From: Sphingopyxis sp. H115
Lineage (GTDB): Bacteria; Pseudomonadota; Alphaproteobacteria; Sphingomonadales; Sphingomonadaceae
Reading direction: 5' to 3'
Length of the DNA: 64,000 bases
Assembly (NCBI RefSeq): GCF_001468465.1
Contig: NZ_LNSA01000007.1
Location: 62,001 to 126,000, forward strand
Position 1 is the stretch's first letter. Every line of letters begins with the position of its first letter. The notes beneath the pieces were generated by a model. It searched no databases. It was not told where the DNA came from and saw only the letters and a program-made list of their open reading frames with translations. Made by a program: the position numbers and the translations under genes. Shown piece by piece: positions 38,039 to 46,706 of this stretch.

Positions 38039-38649
38039 TGCTGCGAGCGGCGCTGAAGGACGGCTATCTTGGTCTGTTCCGTTTCAGTGGCCGCATGGCG
38101 CTGGGCCCGTTCTGGATCTACGCCGGCATCAACATGCTGTTCGGGGTGATCGCGCAGGCGATCCTCTTTGACCCCTATATGAAGCGGATGGCGGGCGAGG
38201 CGCAGCGCATCGCGCAGGAGCACCCGGACGATGTGACGATCCAGTCTGGTCCGGGCCATTATTCGGTCGAGATAAGAGGAAACCACTCCATCAATATGCC
38301 CGACATCGACATATATATGGCCGGTATGGCGCTGATCGGATTGATTTTTTTCCTGCTGATGGCCGCGGCGACCATGCGCCGTCTGCATGACAGCGATCGA
38401 CGTGGATGGTGGATTTTGTTACCTGTGCCTTTCGTGGTCGCCGCGGTCAGTCTCGCGCCATCTTTGTTGAACGGGTGGGGGATGGAAGCGACGGCGGCCA
38501 ATTCGGTTCCCGACTTCGGCCCCTTTCTGAAATTCGCGGCGCTGACCGGGGCTTATATGCTTTCGCTTGTCGTCCTGATGTTTCTCCTCGCTTTATCGGG
38601 GACCAAGGGACCCAATCGTTTTGGCGATCCGCCGCAAGGATCGGTTTGA
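38038..38649 (+). CDS. DUF805 family membrane protein
   Basis: A 203-aa protein beginning at ATG 38038, inside the proS stop codon. The sequence LFRFSGRMALGPFWIYAGIN is the N-terminal signature of DUF805 (G-R-x2-R/K-x2-F-W), followed by a hydrophobic helix, a hydrophilic insert of about 60 residues (HPDDVTIQSGPGHYSVEIRG), and helices including MRRLHDSDRRGWWILL, a typical DUF805 motif, and a final helix before GTKGPNRFGDPP. DUF805 proteins have no firmly known function. It is translationally coupled to proS and 2 bp before rnr. Confidence 0.92.
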   Translation: MLRAALKDGYLGLFRFSGRMALGPFWIYAGINMLFGVIAQAILFDPYMKRMAGEAQRIAQEHPDDVTIQSGPGHYSVEIRGNHSINMPDIDIYMAGMALIGLIFFLLMAAATMRRLHDSDRRGWWILLPVPFVVAAVSLAPSLLNGWGMEATAANSVPDFGPFLKFAALTGAYMLSLVVLMFLLALSGTKGPNRFGDPPQGSV

Positions 38650-38651
38650 GT

Positions 38652-40982
38652 ATGACGAAGCGCCCCAAACGCCCGCAGCCGGCTGGCCTGCCCAGCGCCG
38701 ATCAGATCCTTCGCTTCATCGAAGAGAGCAAGGACGCCGTCGGCAAGCGCGAGATTGCCAAGCATTTCGCGCTGCACGGGAATGACAAGATCGCGCTGAA
38801 GGCGCTGCTCAAGGACATGACCGACGAGGGGCTCATCGACCTGGCGCCGGGCCGCGCCTTCCACAAGCATGGCGGGCTGCCGCGCGTGACGGTGCTGCGC
38901 GTCGCTGCGATCGAGGGCAGCAACGTCTGGGCGGTGCCCGAACGCTGGGAAGCCGCAGGTCCCGCGCCGCGGTTGCGGGTGATCGAGCAGGGACGAAAAG
39001 GCGCGCTCGGCGTCGGCGACCGCATCCTCGCGCGGACCGAGGAACGCGGCAGCGGCCATGTCGCGCACCCGATGAAGCGCCTCCAGGCGAGCGCCGAGAT
39101 GGTGATCGGCGTGCTCGTCGAGGAGCAGTCACCCGGCGGCAAGCCGATGGTTTGGCTGCGTCCCGCCGACAAGCGCGCGCGGTACGACTTCACGGTAGCC
39201 GACAAGGGCGATGCCGAGATCGGCGATCTGGTGCGCGCCGAACTGACCGGGCGCGGCTCCGCGATCAAGGCGAAGGTGATTAACCGCATCGGCGACCCCT
39301 TCGCGCCCAGATCCTTGAGCATGATCGCGATCGCACGGCACGAAATTCCGCACGTATTCGACGGCGAAACGCTCGCCGAGGCCGAGAAAGCGGCGAAGCT
39401 GCCGCTCACCCCCGACGGCCGCGAGGATCTGCGCGATGTGCCGATCGTCGCGATCGATCCGATCGATGCGCGCGACCATGACGATGCCGTCTGGGCGATC
39501 CCCGACGACGATCCCGGCAACAAGGGCGGTTTCCGCGCCATCGTCGCGATCGCCGATGTCAGCTTTTATGTCCGCCCCGAGGGCGCGCTCGACCGCGAGG
39601 CGCGGCGGCGCGGCAACAGCGTCTATTTTCCCGACCAGGTGGTGCCGATGCTGCCCGAAACCTTGTCCGCCGGTGTCTGCTCGCTGAAAGCGGGCGAAGA
39701 TCGCGCCGCGATGGCGTGCCATCTCGTTATCGACAGGCACGGCAAGGTGACGTCATGGCGGTTTGCGCGCGCGCTCGTCCGGCTGCGCGCGAACATTGCC
39801 TATGAGCAGGCGCAGGCAGCCTTTGACACGAACGAGCCGCGTGCGGAATGGGACGCCGATGTGCTGCCTGCGCTGCGCAACCTCTGGGCCAGCTGGGCGC
39901 TGCTCGCCAAGTCGCGCGCCGCACGCGACCCGCTCGACCTCGATCTGCCTGAGCGGCAGGTAATTCTCGACGAGCAGGGTGGGATCGCTGAAATCCGCGT
40001 GCGCGACCGGCTCGACGCGCACCGGCTGATCGAGGATTATATGATCGCGGCCAACGTCGCGGCGGCGAAGGCGCTGGAGGCGAAGAAGTCGCCGGTGATG
40101 TACCGCATCCACGAGCCGCCGAGCCGCGAGAAGCTGGTCAGCCTCAAGGATTATCTCGAAACCTTCGAACAGAGCTTTGCGCTGGGGCAAGTCATCACGC
40201 CTGCGGTGTTCAACCGCCTGATCGACGGCTTTTCCGAAGACGACCGTCTGCCCGAAATCATGCAGGCGATTCTGCGCAGCCAGACGCAGGCCTACTACGG
40301 TCCAGCCAATGCGGGGCATTTCGGCCTCGCGCTCGGCTCTTATGCGCATTTCACTTCGCCGATCCGCCGCTACGCCGACCTGATCGTCCACCGCGCGCTC
40401 GTCGATTCGTACAAGCTCGAGGTGCCCGGCAAGGTCAGGGATCTGCCGGCGCGCACCGGGCTGGGCGAGGCCGACGCCAAGGGCCTGTCGCGCATCGGCG
40501 AGACGATCAGCGCGCTCGAACGCCGCGCGATGGAAGCCGAGCGCGAGACGATCGACCGCTATGTCGCGGCTTACCTCGCGACCAAGACGGGCGAAATCCT
40601 TGTCGCGCGCATCACCGGCGTCCAGCCCTTCGGCTTTTTCGCGACCGTCGACGGGCTCGGCGGCGACGGGCTGGTGCCGGTATCGACGCTGGGGAGCGAG
40701 CGTTTCTTCTATGATGAGGCGGCGCGCAGCCTAGACAGCGAGCATGGCCGGGTGAGCTATACGGTCGGGCAGCGGATCGAGCTGCGGCTGATGGACGCCA
40801 ATCCGATCAGCGGCGCGCTGCGCTTCGAATTGCCCGATGCGCCCGAGGGCGGCTTCCGCAATCGGCCGCCGCGGCGCGACGGGGTGAAAGCGAAGGGATC
40901 CATGAAGGACAAGGCCGGCAAGCACATGGTCGGTAAGCGCGGAAGGCCGGCGAATATCAAGCACAAGGGCAAGCGGCGCTAA
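38652..40982 (+). CDS. rnr: Ribonuclease R
   Basis: A 776-aa 3'-5' exoribonuclease of the RNB family. Start ATG 38652 (MTKRPKRPQPAGL); the frame extends upstream inside the DUF805 gene only as a shadow. Order: N-terminal helix-turn-helix-like RNase R domain (residues about 15-70), cold-shock domains, the RNB catalytic domain with VAIDPIDARDHDDAVWAI (four Asp residues for Mg binding) and ASPI-type FTSPIRRYADLIVHRAL, then an S1 domain (GEILVARITGVQPFGFFATV) and a basic tail (KGSMKDKAGKHMVGKRGR). It degrades structured RNA and trims rRNA and tmRNA. Confidence 0.97.
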   Translation: MTKRPKRPQPAGLPSADQILRFIEESKDAVGKREIAKHFALHGNDKIALKALLKDMTDEGLIDLAPGRAFHKHGGLPRVTVLRVAAIEGSNVWAVPERWEAAGPAPRLRVIEQGRKGALGVGDRILARTEERGSGHVAHPMKRLQASAEMVIGVLVEEQSPGGKPMVWLRPADKRARYDFTVADKGDAEIGDLVRAELTGRGSAIKAKVINRIGDPFAPRSLSMIAIARHEIPHVFDGETLAEAEKAAKLPLTPDGREDLRDVPIVAIDPIDARDHDDAVWAIPDDDPGNKGGFRAIVAIADVSFYVRPEGALDREARRRGNSVYFPDQVVPMLPETLSAGVCSLKAGEDRAAMACHLVIDRHGKVTSWRFARALVRLRANIAYEQAQAAFDTNEPRAEWDADVLPALRNLWASWALLAKSRAARDPLDLDLPERQVILDEQGGIAEIRVRDRLDAHRLIEDYMIAANVAAAKALEAKKSPVMYRIHEPPSREKLVSLKDYLETFEQSFALGQVITPAVFNRLIDGFSEDDRLPEIMQAILRSQTQAYYGPANAGHFGLALGSYAHFTSPIRRYADLIVHRALVDSYKLEVPGKVRDLPARTGLGEADAKGLSRIGETISALERRAMEAERETIDRYVAAYLATKTGEILVARITGVQPFGFFATVDGLGGDGLVPVSTLGSERFFYDEAARSLDSEHGRVSYTVGQRIELRLMDANPISGALRFELPDAPEGGFRNRPPRRDGVKAKGSMKDKAGKHMVGKRGRPANIKHKGKRR

Positions 40983-40995
40983 ATACTTTACCGAT

Positions 40996-41060
40996 GCCCC
41001 GTGAAGGCGGGGCCGCCGGACAGGTAACGCAAGGCTGATAGCGTCCCCGCCGTCGCGGGG
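40996..41060. terminator. Two GC hairpins between rnr and the XRE gene
   Basis: GCCCCG-TGAAGG-CGGGGC (about 40996-41013) and CCCCGC-CGTC-GCGGGG (41045-41060) sit in the 90-bp gap between convergent genes. Stems are strong but without T-runs. They look like REP-type palindromes doubling as transcript ends. Confidence 0.5.
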
Positions 41061-41072
41061 GGCGACGGGGGT

Positions 41073-41855
41073 TCAGTTACCCGCCATCGCCCGTAGCAGC
41101 GCCGCGCTCTCCGCATCGGCGGGGAAGAAGGCTTCGATCGCCAGTTCGGACAGCGTGATATCGACCGGCGTGCCGAAGATTGTGACGGTCGAGACGAAGC
41201 GGATCTGCCCCATCGGCGTGTCGAGGATCAGCGGCACCGCGATCCCGTTTGCCGCGCTTCTGTCATGCGCGCTCGTCGATGCGGGATAGCCGGCCAGTTC
41301 CTCGCGGAGCGCGATCAGTCCGGCGTCGGCGCTCGCATCGATCTGATGATCGAGCCGTTCGAGGATGTGCGCACGCCATTCGCCGTGATTGACGATATGC
41401 GGTGCGAGCCCTTCTGGATGCAGCGCAATGCGAAGGACATTGACCGGAGGTTCGAACAATTCGGGTGCCGCGAGCTGAGTCAACAGCGCCACCGCATTGT
41501 TCGCAGCGATCATGTTCCAGTGCCGGTCGACCGCGAGCGCCGGATAGGGTTCGTGCCCCCGCAGCACATGTTCCACGATGGCCTTCATGCCCGCCATCTC
41601 TTCGCTGTCGAGTGGGCGCTCCTGGAAATCGGGGGCGTAGCCTCCCGCGAGCAGCATCGCGTTGCGTGCGCGATGCGGCACCTCCAGACAGTCGGCGAGC
41701 CGCTGAAGCATCGCCGCGCTCGGCCTCGATCGACCCGTCTCGATAAAGCTGAGGTGACGCGTCGAAATCTCGCTGTCGAGCGCAAGGTCCATCTGGCTCA
41801 TCCGGCGCCTGACGCGCCATTCGCGAAGCTGCTCGCCGAGCGAAGCGGGTTTCAT
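41073..41855 (-). CDS. XRE regulator with MmyB-like ligand domain
   Basis: A 260-aa regulator. AAGGAG lies 7 nt before ATG 41855 (MKPASLGEQL), so this start is preferred to ATG 41861. The helix-turn-helix covers about residues 8-62 (RMSQMDLALDSEISTRHLSFIETGRS) and is followed by the MmyB-like transcription-factor ligand-binding domain (ERPLDSEEMAGMKAIVEHVL, WNMIAANNAVALL, VNVLRIALHPEGLAPHI). Such proteins often control a neighbouring gene; the divergent membrane protein gene 41974 is the likely target. The natural ligand is unknown (fatty acids have been suggested for relatives). Confidence 0.92.
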   Translation of the reverse strand: MKPASLGEQLREWRVRRRMSQMDLALDSEISTRHLSFIETGRSRPSAAMLQRLADCLEVPHRARNAMLLAGGYAPDFQERPLDSEEMAGMKAIVEHVLRGHEPYPALAVDRHWNMIAANNAVALLTQLAAPELFEPPVNVLRIALHPEGLAPHIVNHGEWRAHILERLDHQIDASADAGLIALREELAGYPASTSAHDRSAANGIAVPLILDTPMGQIRFVSTVTIFGTPVDITLSELAIEAFFPADAESAALLRAMAGN

Positions 41856-41973
41856 TGTCATTCTCCTTCGTAAGCGGAGCTATACCCCGGCCTTCGCTTT
41901 TTCCATTACCTCACGCGTAATCGACGCCATTCAATCCGCGGTCCAATCGGGGCGGGTCGAAAGGAGAATCATC

Positions 41974-42366
41974 ATGTCGATCCGCAACCTCAAGAATATC
42001 CTCGTTACCGATGCCGTCACCGCTGCGGCGGTCTGCATCGCCGGCCTTTTTGCCGCCGCGCCCGTGGGCGCGCTGTTCGGATTGCCGGCGAACATCGTCG
42101 CGGTGGGCGGCTGGATCTGTCTGGCGGCAGGCCTGCTGATGCTGGTCGCGGCCGCGCAGGCGGTGCCAAACGCCGCGCTGGTCAAGCTGATCGCGGTCGG
42201 CAATGTCGGCTGGGTCGCCGCCAGTTTCGCGGTGGTCGCCGTCTTTGCAGGACAGATGACGGCGATCGGGATCGCCGTCGTCATCGCGCAGGCGTTCGGC
42301 GTTCTAGGCTTCGCGATCCTCGAATGGAAAGGCGCGACCACGGGCGGCCACGCCGCCGCCGCCTAA
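41974..42366 (+). CDS. Four-helix membrane protein of unknown function
   Basis: A 130-aa, very hydrophobic protein with four transmembrane helices (about residues 12-34, 44-66, 70-92 and 96-118). It begins at ATG 41974 following GAAAGGAGAATC, a strong ribosome-binding site. No catalytic motif is visible. Divergent from the XRE-MmyB regulator, which probably controls it. Its stop interlocks with that of the universal stress protein gene (CTAA at 42363-42366). Confidence 0.85.
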   Translation: MSIRNLKNILVTDAVTAAAVCIAGLFAAAPVGALFGLPANIVAVGGWICLAAGLLMLVAAAQAVPNAALVKLIAVGNVGWVAASFAVVAVFAGQMTAIGIAVVIAQAFGVLGFAILEWKGATTGGHAAAA

Positions 42367-42815
42367 CTCAGCGCGTCGAGCCGGGCGACGTCGATCCCGC
42401 CCGGCACCAGCATCACCGGACAGGGGAGGGTTCCCGCATCCTGTCCGGTGAAATGCGCGACCAGCGGCCCCGGCGCCCCCGAGGCCGCCGTCGCGAGTAC
42501 AAGCGCGGCAATCTCGTCGCTTGCGCCGATCACCTCGCGGACCACTTCGGCGGGCTTGCCCGACTTGATCATATTCTGCGCCGTGACGCCTTCCTGCATC
42601 ACTGCATCGGCGGCCGTCGCCACAAGCTCCTCGGCATGTTCCCGCGCTTCGGCCTCGATCGTGGCCTGCACTCCGCCGAACGCGACAAAATCCTGCGGCG
42701 GGATGATCGCAAGGATGATCACGCCGCCCCCCGTACGCGCCGCGCGCCGCGCCGCAAAGCGAAGCGCCAGCGACGACTCCGGGCTGTCGTCGATCACCAC
42801 AAGATACGTCCGCAT
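42363..42815 (-). CDS. Universal stress protein family
   Basis: A 150-aa UspA-type protein. ATG 42815 (MRTYLVVIDDSPES) is used, after GAGGGGTCGGGGCG; the frame runs 15 codons further upstream without a signal. The fold starts with a beta strand ending in the conserved Asp of VVIDDS, and the C-terminal half has ALVLATAASGAPGPLVAHFTG and CPVMLVPGG. The usual ATP-binding G-x2-G-x9-G-S/T pattern is only partly kept (GAPGP...GQDAGT), so nucleotide binding is uncertain. Stress or energy-status signalling is a family-level guess. Confidence 0.88.
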   Translation of the reverse strand: MRTYLVVIDDSPESSLALRFAARRAARTGGGVIILAIIPPQDFVAFGGVQATIEAEAREHAEELVATAADAVMQEGVTAQNMIKSGKPAEVVREVIGASDEIAALVLATAASGAPGPLVAHFTGQDAGTLPCPVMLVPGGIDVARLDALS

Positions 42816-42974
42816 CGCCCCGACCCCTCTCGTTTTTGCTTGGCGCCGAGAGTGCGTCACATTCGTATGAAACGCAAGCTGGCCCGCTGGACCTTGACCG
42901 ATGCAGGGCTTATGGCGAGGAAGAATCCGTAGCGGCAGGCCCCGCCTGCAAGACTGACAGGGACACGCCTAGAC

Positions 42975-44273
42975 ATGCCAATCGAACTGAAAATGCCCGC
43001 TCTCTCGCCGACGATGGAGGAGGGCACCCTTGCCAAATGGCTGGTGAAGGAAGGCGATGAGGTCAAGTCGGGCGACCTGCTCGCCGAGATCGAGACCGAC
43101 AAGGCGACGATGGAGTTCGAAGCGGTCGACGAAGGCGTGATCAGCCAGATTCTCGTCGCCGAAGGCAGTGACAATGTGAAGGTCGGAACCGTGATCGCGG
43201 TGATCGCGGGCGAGGGTGAAGATGCGTCGAGCGCGACGGCCGCACCGACCCCGACCCCGGCACCGGCGCCTGCCGCTGAACCGAAGGCCGAAGCCCCGGC
43301 GCCTGCACCTGCACCTGCGGCGGCCCCCGCGCCGGCTCCGGCACCCGTTCCCGCTGCATCGGGTGAGCGCATCAAGGCAAGCCCGCTCGCAAAACGCCTT
43401 GCCGCCGAGCAGGGCATCGACCTCAAGGGCGTCACGGGCACGGGCCCCGGCGGCCGCATCGTCAAGGCCGATCTCGAAGGCGCGTCGACTGGCGCCGCGG
43501 CCCCTGTGGCCGCAACCGCCGCTCCGGTTCCTGCCGCGGCCGCTCCCGCCCCGGCAGCCGCCGGCGCAATCCCCGATTTCGGCATCCCGCACGAGGACGA
43601 GAAGCTCAGCGGCATGCGCAAGACGATCGCGCGCCGCCTGAGCCAGTCGATGCAGGAAGCACCACATATCTACCTGACCGTCGACATCCGCCTCGACGCG
43701 CTGCTCAAGCTGCGCGGCGAACTCAACGCCAGCCTCGAAAGCCGCGGGGTCAAGCTCAGCGTCAACGACATGCTGATCAAGGCGCTCGCGGTCGCGCTCG
43801 AGCGCGTGCCGTCGTGCAACGTCAGCTTCGGCGGCGACGTGATGCGCAAATATAGCCGCGCCGACATTTCGGTCGCGGTCAGCATCCCGGGCGGCCTGAT
43901 CACCCCGATCATCACCGACGCCGGCGGCAAGTCGATGTCGAAAATCTCGACCGAAATGGCCGAACTCGCGGGCCGCGCCAAGGAAGGCAAGCTGAAGCCC
44001 GAGGAATATCAGGGCGGCACCGCGTCGATCTCGAACATGGGCATGATGGGGATCAAGCAGTTCACCGCGGTGATCAATCCGCCGCAGGCGATGATCATGG
44101 CAATCGGTGCGGGCGAGAAGCGGCCTTATGTCGTCGACGATGCGCTGGCGATCGCGACGGTCATGTCGGCCACCGGCAGCTTCGACCACCGCGCGATCGA
44201 CGGCGCCGACGGCGCGCTGTTGATGAAGACCTTCAAGGAACTGGTGGAGAACCCGCTGGCGCTGGTGGCCTGA
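42975..44273 (+). CDS. pdhC: Pyruvate dehydrogenase E2 (dihydrolipoamide acetyltransferase)
   Basis: A 432-aa acyltransferase core of the pyruvate dehydrogenase complex, passing acetyl from lipoyl to CoA. One lipoyl domain has Lys43 in [11 protein letters not shown] long Ala/Pro-rich linker (about residues 85-130) leads to the peripheral-subunit-binding domain ([20 protein letters not shown]), a second linker, and the catalytic domain ending with the active-site motif [15 protein letters not shown]. The start [14 protein letters not shown] is standard for pyruvate-type E2. E1 genes are not in this window, which is unusual next to pdhC and lpd. Confidence 0.95.
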   Translation: MPIELKMPALSPTMEEGTLAKWLVKEGDEVKSGDLLAEIETDKATMEFEAVDEGVISQILVAEGSDNVKVGTVIAVIAGEGEDASSATAAPTPTPAPAPAAEPKAEAPAPAPAPAAAPAPAPAPVPAASGERIKASPLAKRLAAEQGIDLKGVTGTGPGGRIVKADLEGASTGAAAPVAATAAPVPAAAAPAPAAAGAIPDFGIPHEDEKLSGMRKTIARRLSQSMQEAPHIYLTVDIRLDALLKLRGELNASLESRGVKLSVNDMLIKALAVALERVPSCNVSFGGDVMRKYSRADISVAVSIPGGLITPIITDAGGKSMSKISTEMAELAGRAKEGKLKPEEYQGGTASISNMGMMGIKQFTAVINPPQAMIMAIGAGEKRPYVVDDALAIATVMSATGSFDHRAIDGADGALLMKTFKELVENPLALVA

Positions 44274-44286
44274 TCAGGGAAGGGCG

Positions 44287-44490
44287 ATGCGCTTCCTTCG
44301 ACAGCTTCTGCATTGGCTGGTCGGACTGCTCGGGCTCGCCATTCTGGCCGCCACGGCCAGTTGGATTTGGCCTGAAGATTCAAGACAAATATGGTTTCTC
44401 GCCTATGCGGCTATAGCCGCTTCCGTATTTTGGGAGTTGATCGACAAACTCCGCAACCGGAACGGCGAACAAGGAGATAATTGTGGCTGA
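44287..44490 (+). CDS. Small membrane protein between pdhC and lpd
   Basis: A 67-aa protein with one or two hydrophobic helices (LLHWLVGLLGLAILAATASW and IWFLAYAAIAASVFWELI) and a polar end (KLRNRNGEQGDNCG). It starts 13 bp after pdhC, preceded by AGGGAAGGGCG, and its last 8 bp overlap the lpd start. Codon use is less GC-biased than in its neighbours. No family recognised; it may be a facultative insertion in the operon. Confidence 0.65.
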   Translation: MRFLRQLLHWLVGLLGLAILAATASWIWPEDSRQIWFLAYAAIAASVFWELIDKLRNRNGEQGDNCG

Positions 44491-45880
44491 CACCAACTAC
44501 GACCTCATCGTTCTCGGCTCAGGCCCCGGCGGCTATGTCGCGGCGATCCGCGCGGCGCAGCTCGGGCTGAAGACCGCGATCGTCGAGCGCGAGAATCTCG
44601 GCGGCATCTGTCTTAACTGGGGCTGCATCCCGACCAAGGCGCTGCTGCGCTCGGCCGAAATCTATCATTATATGCAGCACGCGGGCGATTACGGCCTGAT
44701 CGCGCAGCAGATCAGCGCCGACATCGACGCGGTGGTGAAGCGCAGCCGCGGCGTCGCGAAACAGCTCAGCCAGGGCGTCGCCTTCCTGATGAAGAAGCAC
44801 AAGATCACCGTCCATATGGGCGAGGGCAAGCTGACCGCGCCCGGCAAGCTCGAAGTCAAAGGCGAGAAGGGCAGCGAAACGCTCACGGCCAAGAACATCA
44901 TCGTCGCGACCGGCGCCCGCGCGCGTGATTTGCCGTTCGCGCCCGCCGACGGCAAGCGCATCTGGACCTATCGCCACGCGCTCGTCCCGCCCGAAATGCC
45001 GAAGAAGCTGCTCGTCATCGGATCGGGCGCGATCGGGATCGAATTCGCGAGCTTCTACAGCGACATGGGCTGCGACGTGACCGTTGTCGAAATGCTCGAC
45101 CGCCTCGTCCCCGTCGAGGATGCCGATGTATCGGCCTTCCTCGAAAAGCAGCTCAAGAAACAGGGCATGACGATCTTCACCGGTGCCGGGGTCGAGGAAC
45201 TTAAGGCGACCGCGACCGGCGTCACCGCAAAGATCAAGACCAAGGACGGCAAGACCGAAAGCGCCGAATTCAGCCACGCAATCGTCGCGATCGGGATCGT
45301 CCCGAACACCGAGAATATCGGGCTCGAAGCGCTGGGCGTGAAGACGACCAAGGGCCATATCGACACCGACGCAATGTGCCGCACCAACGTCCCAGGTATC
45401 TGGGCGATCGGCGACGTCACCGCGCCGCCGTGGCTCGCGCACAAGGCGATGCACGAATCAGTGATTTCGGTCGAGGCGATCGCGGGCAATCACCCGCACG
45501 CGATGGACCCGCGCAACATCCCCGGCTGCACCTATTGCCGCCCGCAGATCGCCAGCGTCGGGCTGACGGAAGCGAAGGCGAAGGAGCTGGGTTACGAGGT
45601 CAAGGCCGGGACCTTCCCCTTCATCGGCAACGGCAAGGCGATTGCGCTGGGCGAGGCCGAGGGTTTCACCAAGACCGTGTTCGACGCCAAGACCGGCGAA
45701 CTGCTCGGCGCGCACATGATTGGTGCCGAGGTCACCGAGCTCATTCAGGGCTATACGATCGGCAAGACCGCCGAGCTGGTCGAGGATGACTTCATCGGCA
45801 CGGTCTTCCCGCATCCCACCTTGAGCGAAACGATGCACGAGGGCGTGCTCGCGGCGTTCGGGCGGCCGCTGCATATTTGA
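44483..45880 (+). CDS. lpd: Dihydrolipoyl dehydrogenase (E3)
   Basis: A 465-aa FAD disulfide oxidoreductase that reoxidises dihydrolipoyl groups of E2. GTG 44483 follows a near-perfect AAGGAGATAATT, which fixes the start. FAD site GSGPGGYVAA begins at residue 12, redox cysteines are Cys43/Cys48 in GGICLNWGCIPTK, the NAD site is GSGAIGIEFASFY, and the C-terminal HPTLSETMHEG carries the catalytic His-Glu. It follows pdhC, so this copy most likely serves the pyruvate dehydrogenase complex. Confidence 0.96.
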   Translation: MADTNYDLIVLGSGPGGYVAAIRAAQLGLKTAIVERENLGGICLNWGCIPTKALLRSAEIYHYMQHAGDYGLIAQQISADIDAVVKRSRGVAKQLSQGVAFLMKKHKITVHMGEGKLTAPGKLEVKGEKGSETLTAKNIIVATGARARDLPFAPADGKRIWTYRHALVPPEMPKKLLVIGSGAIGIEFASFYSDMGCDVTVVEMLDRLVPVEDADVSAFLEKQLKKQGMTIFTGAGVEELKATATGVTAKIKTKDGKTESAEFSHAIVAIGIVPNTENIGLEALGVKTTKGHIDTDAMCRTNVPGIWAIGDVTAPPWLAHKAMHESVISVEAIAGNHPHAMDPRNIPGCTYCRPQIASVGLTEAKAKELGYEVKAGTFPFIGNGKAIALGEAEGFTKTVFDAKTGELLGAHMIGAEVTELIQGYTIGKTAELVEDDFIGTVFPHPTLSETMHEGVLAAFGRPLHI

Positions 45881-45887
45881 CGATCTG

Positions 45888-46007
45888 ATCCTCCCTGTCG
45901 CGAAGCGATGGGGAGGGGGACCGCTCGCCGCAGGCGAGTGGTGGAGGGGCCCCTCCGTCGGCCCCTGCGGGACCGCCACCTCCCCATGGCGGCGCCACAG
46001 GGAGGAT
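45888..46007. repeat. REP-like palindromic element between lpd and PAP2 gene
   Basis: Terminal perfect inverted repeats ATCCTCCCTGT (45888-45898) and ACAGGGAGGAT (45997-46007) enclose nested palindromes (CACTCGCC/GGCGAG-type and GGGGCC/GGCCCC). The element has no coding capacity. Its right arm contains GGGAGG, 6 nt before the TTG start of the next gene, so the repeat appears to supply that gene's ribosome-binding site. Confidence 0.7.
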
Positions 46008-46011
46008 TTTC

Positions 46012-46632
46012 TTGCTTCGACGTTCCGGCTTTCCCGCGATAGCGGCGGCTCTCCTCCTCGCCGTAATCCTGATCGGCCTCGCCGTCGGCGCAGGCTGGAC
46101 CGAGAGCATCGACTGGCAAGTCTCGCACAGCTTCACGATCCGCATCGATGAAAGCGATCCCGCCTTCATATCCTTCATGCAAGGGGTAAGCTGGATCGGC
46201 GGCGGCATCCCGCGCTGGATCATCGTCATCCTGCTTTGCGGGCTGGTGTGGCACTGGTGCGGCCCGCGCTGCGCGGTCGCGCTCGGCGGCGCGTCGCTGC
46301 TGGCTAACCTGGCGTCGAGCCTGCTCAAGCTCGGCTTTGGCCGCGCGCGCCCCGACCTGATCGATCATCTCGATCATCAGACGAGCTTTTCCTACCCCAG
46401 CGGCCATGCGACGAGCGCCGCCGTCGTCTATCTGCTGCTCGCCCGGCTCGCGCCCCCGCGCTGGCGCCCCTTCGCCTGGACGCTGGCGGCGGCGATGATC
46501 GTCCTCAACGGCTTTTCGCGCATCATGCTAGGCGTTCATTGGGCAAGCGATATCGTCGGCGGCACGATGCTCGGCACCGCCTTTGCGCTGCTTGGCGCAT
46601 GGTGGGTCGCGAAACACCGGACACCCGCCTGA
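46012..46632 (+). CDS. PAP2 superfamily phosphatase
   Basis: A 206-aa membrane phosphatase with about five helices. The three phosphatase motifs are complete: KLGFGRARP, SYPSGHATS and SRIMLGVHWASDI, giving the lysine, two arginines, serine and two histidines of the acid-phosphatase-like site. Relatives dephosphorylate lipid phosphates such as undecaprenyl pyrophosphate or phosphatidic acid. The start is TTG 46012, 6 nt after GGGAGG in the preceding repeat; no ATG exists before the first helix. Confidence 0.9.
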   Translation: MLRRSGFPAIAAALLLAVILIGLAVGAGWTESIDWQVSHSFTIRIDESDPAFISFMQGVSWIGGGIPRWIIVILLCGLVWHWCGPRCAVALGGASLLANLASSLLKLGFGRARPDLIDHLDHQTSFSYPSGHATSAAVVYLLLARLAPPRWRPFAWTLAAAMIVLNGFSRIMLGVHWASDIVGGTMLGTAFALLGAWWVAKHRTPA

Positions 46633-46706
46633 CGCATTTTCCGCTGTCCTATTTTGCGGCGGTTTGCCATCACCATATCCGGGCATCAACAACAGGCGGA
46701 TCAAAC

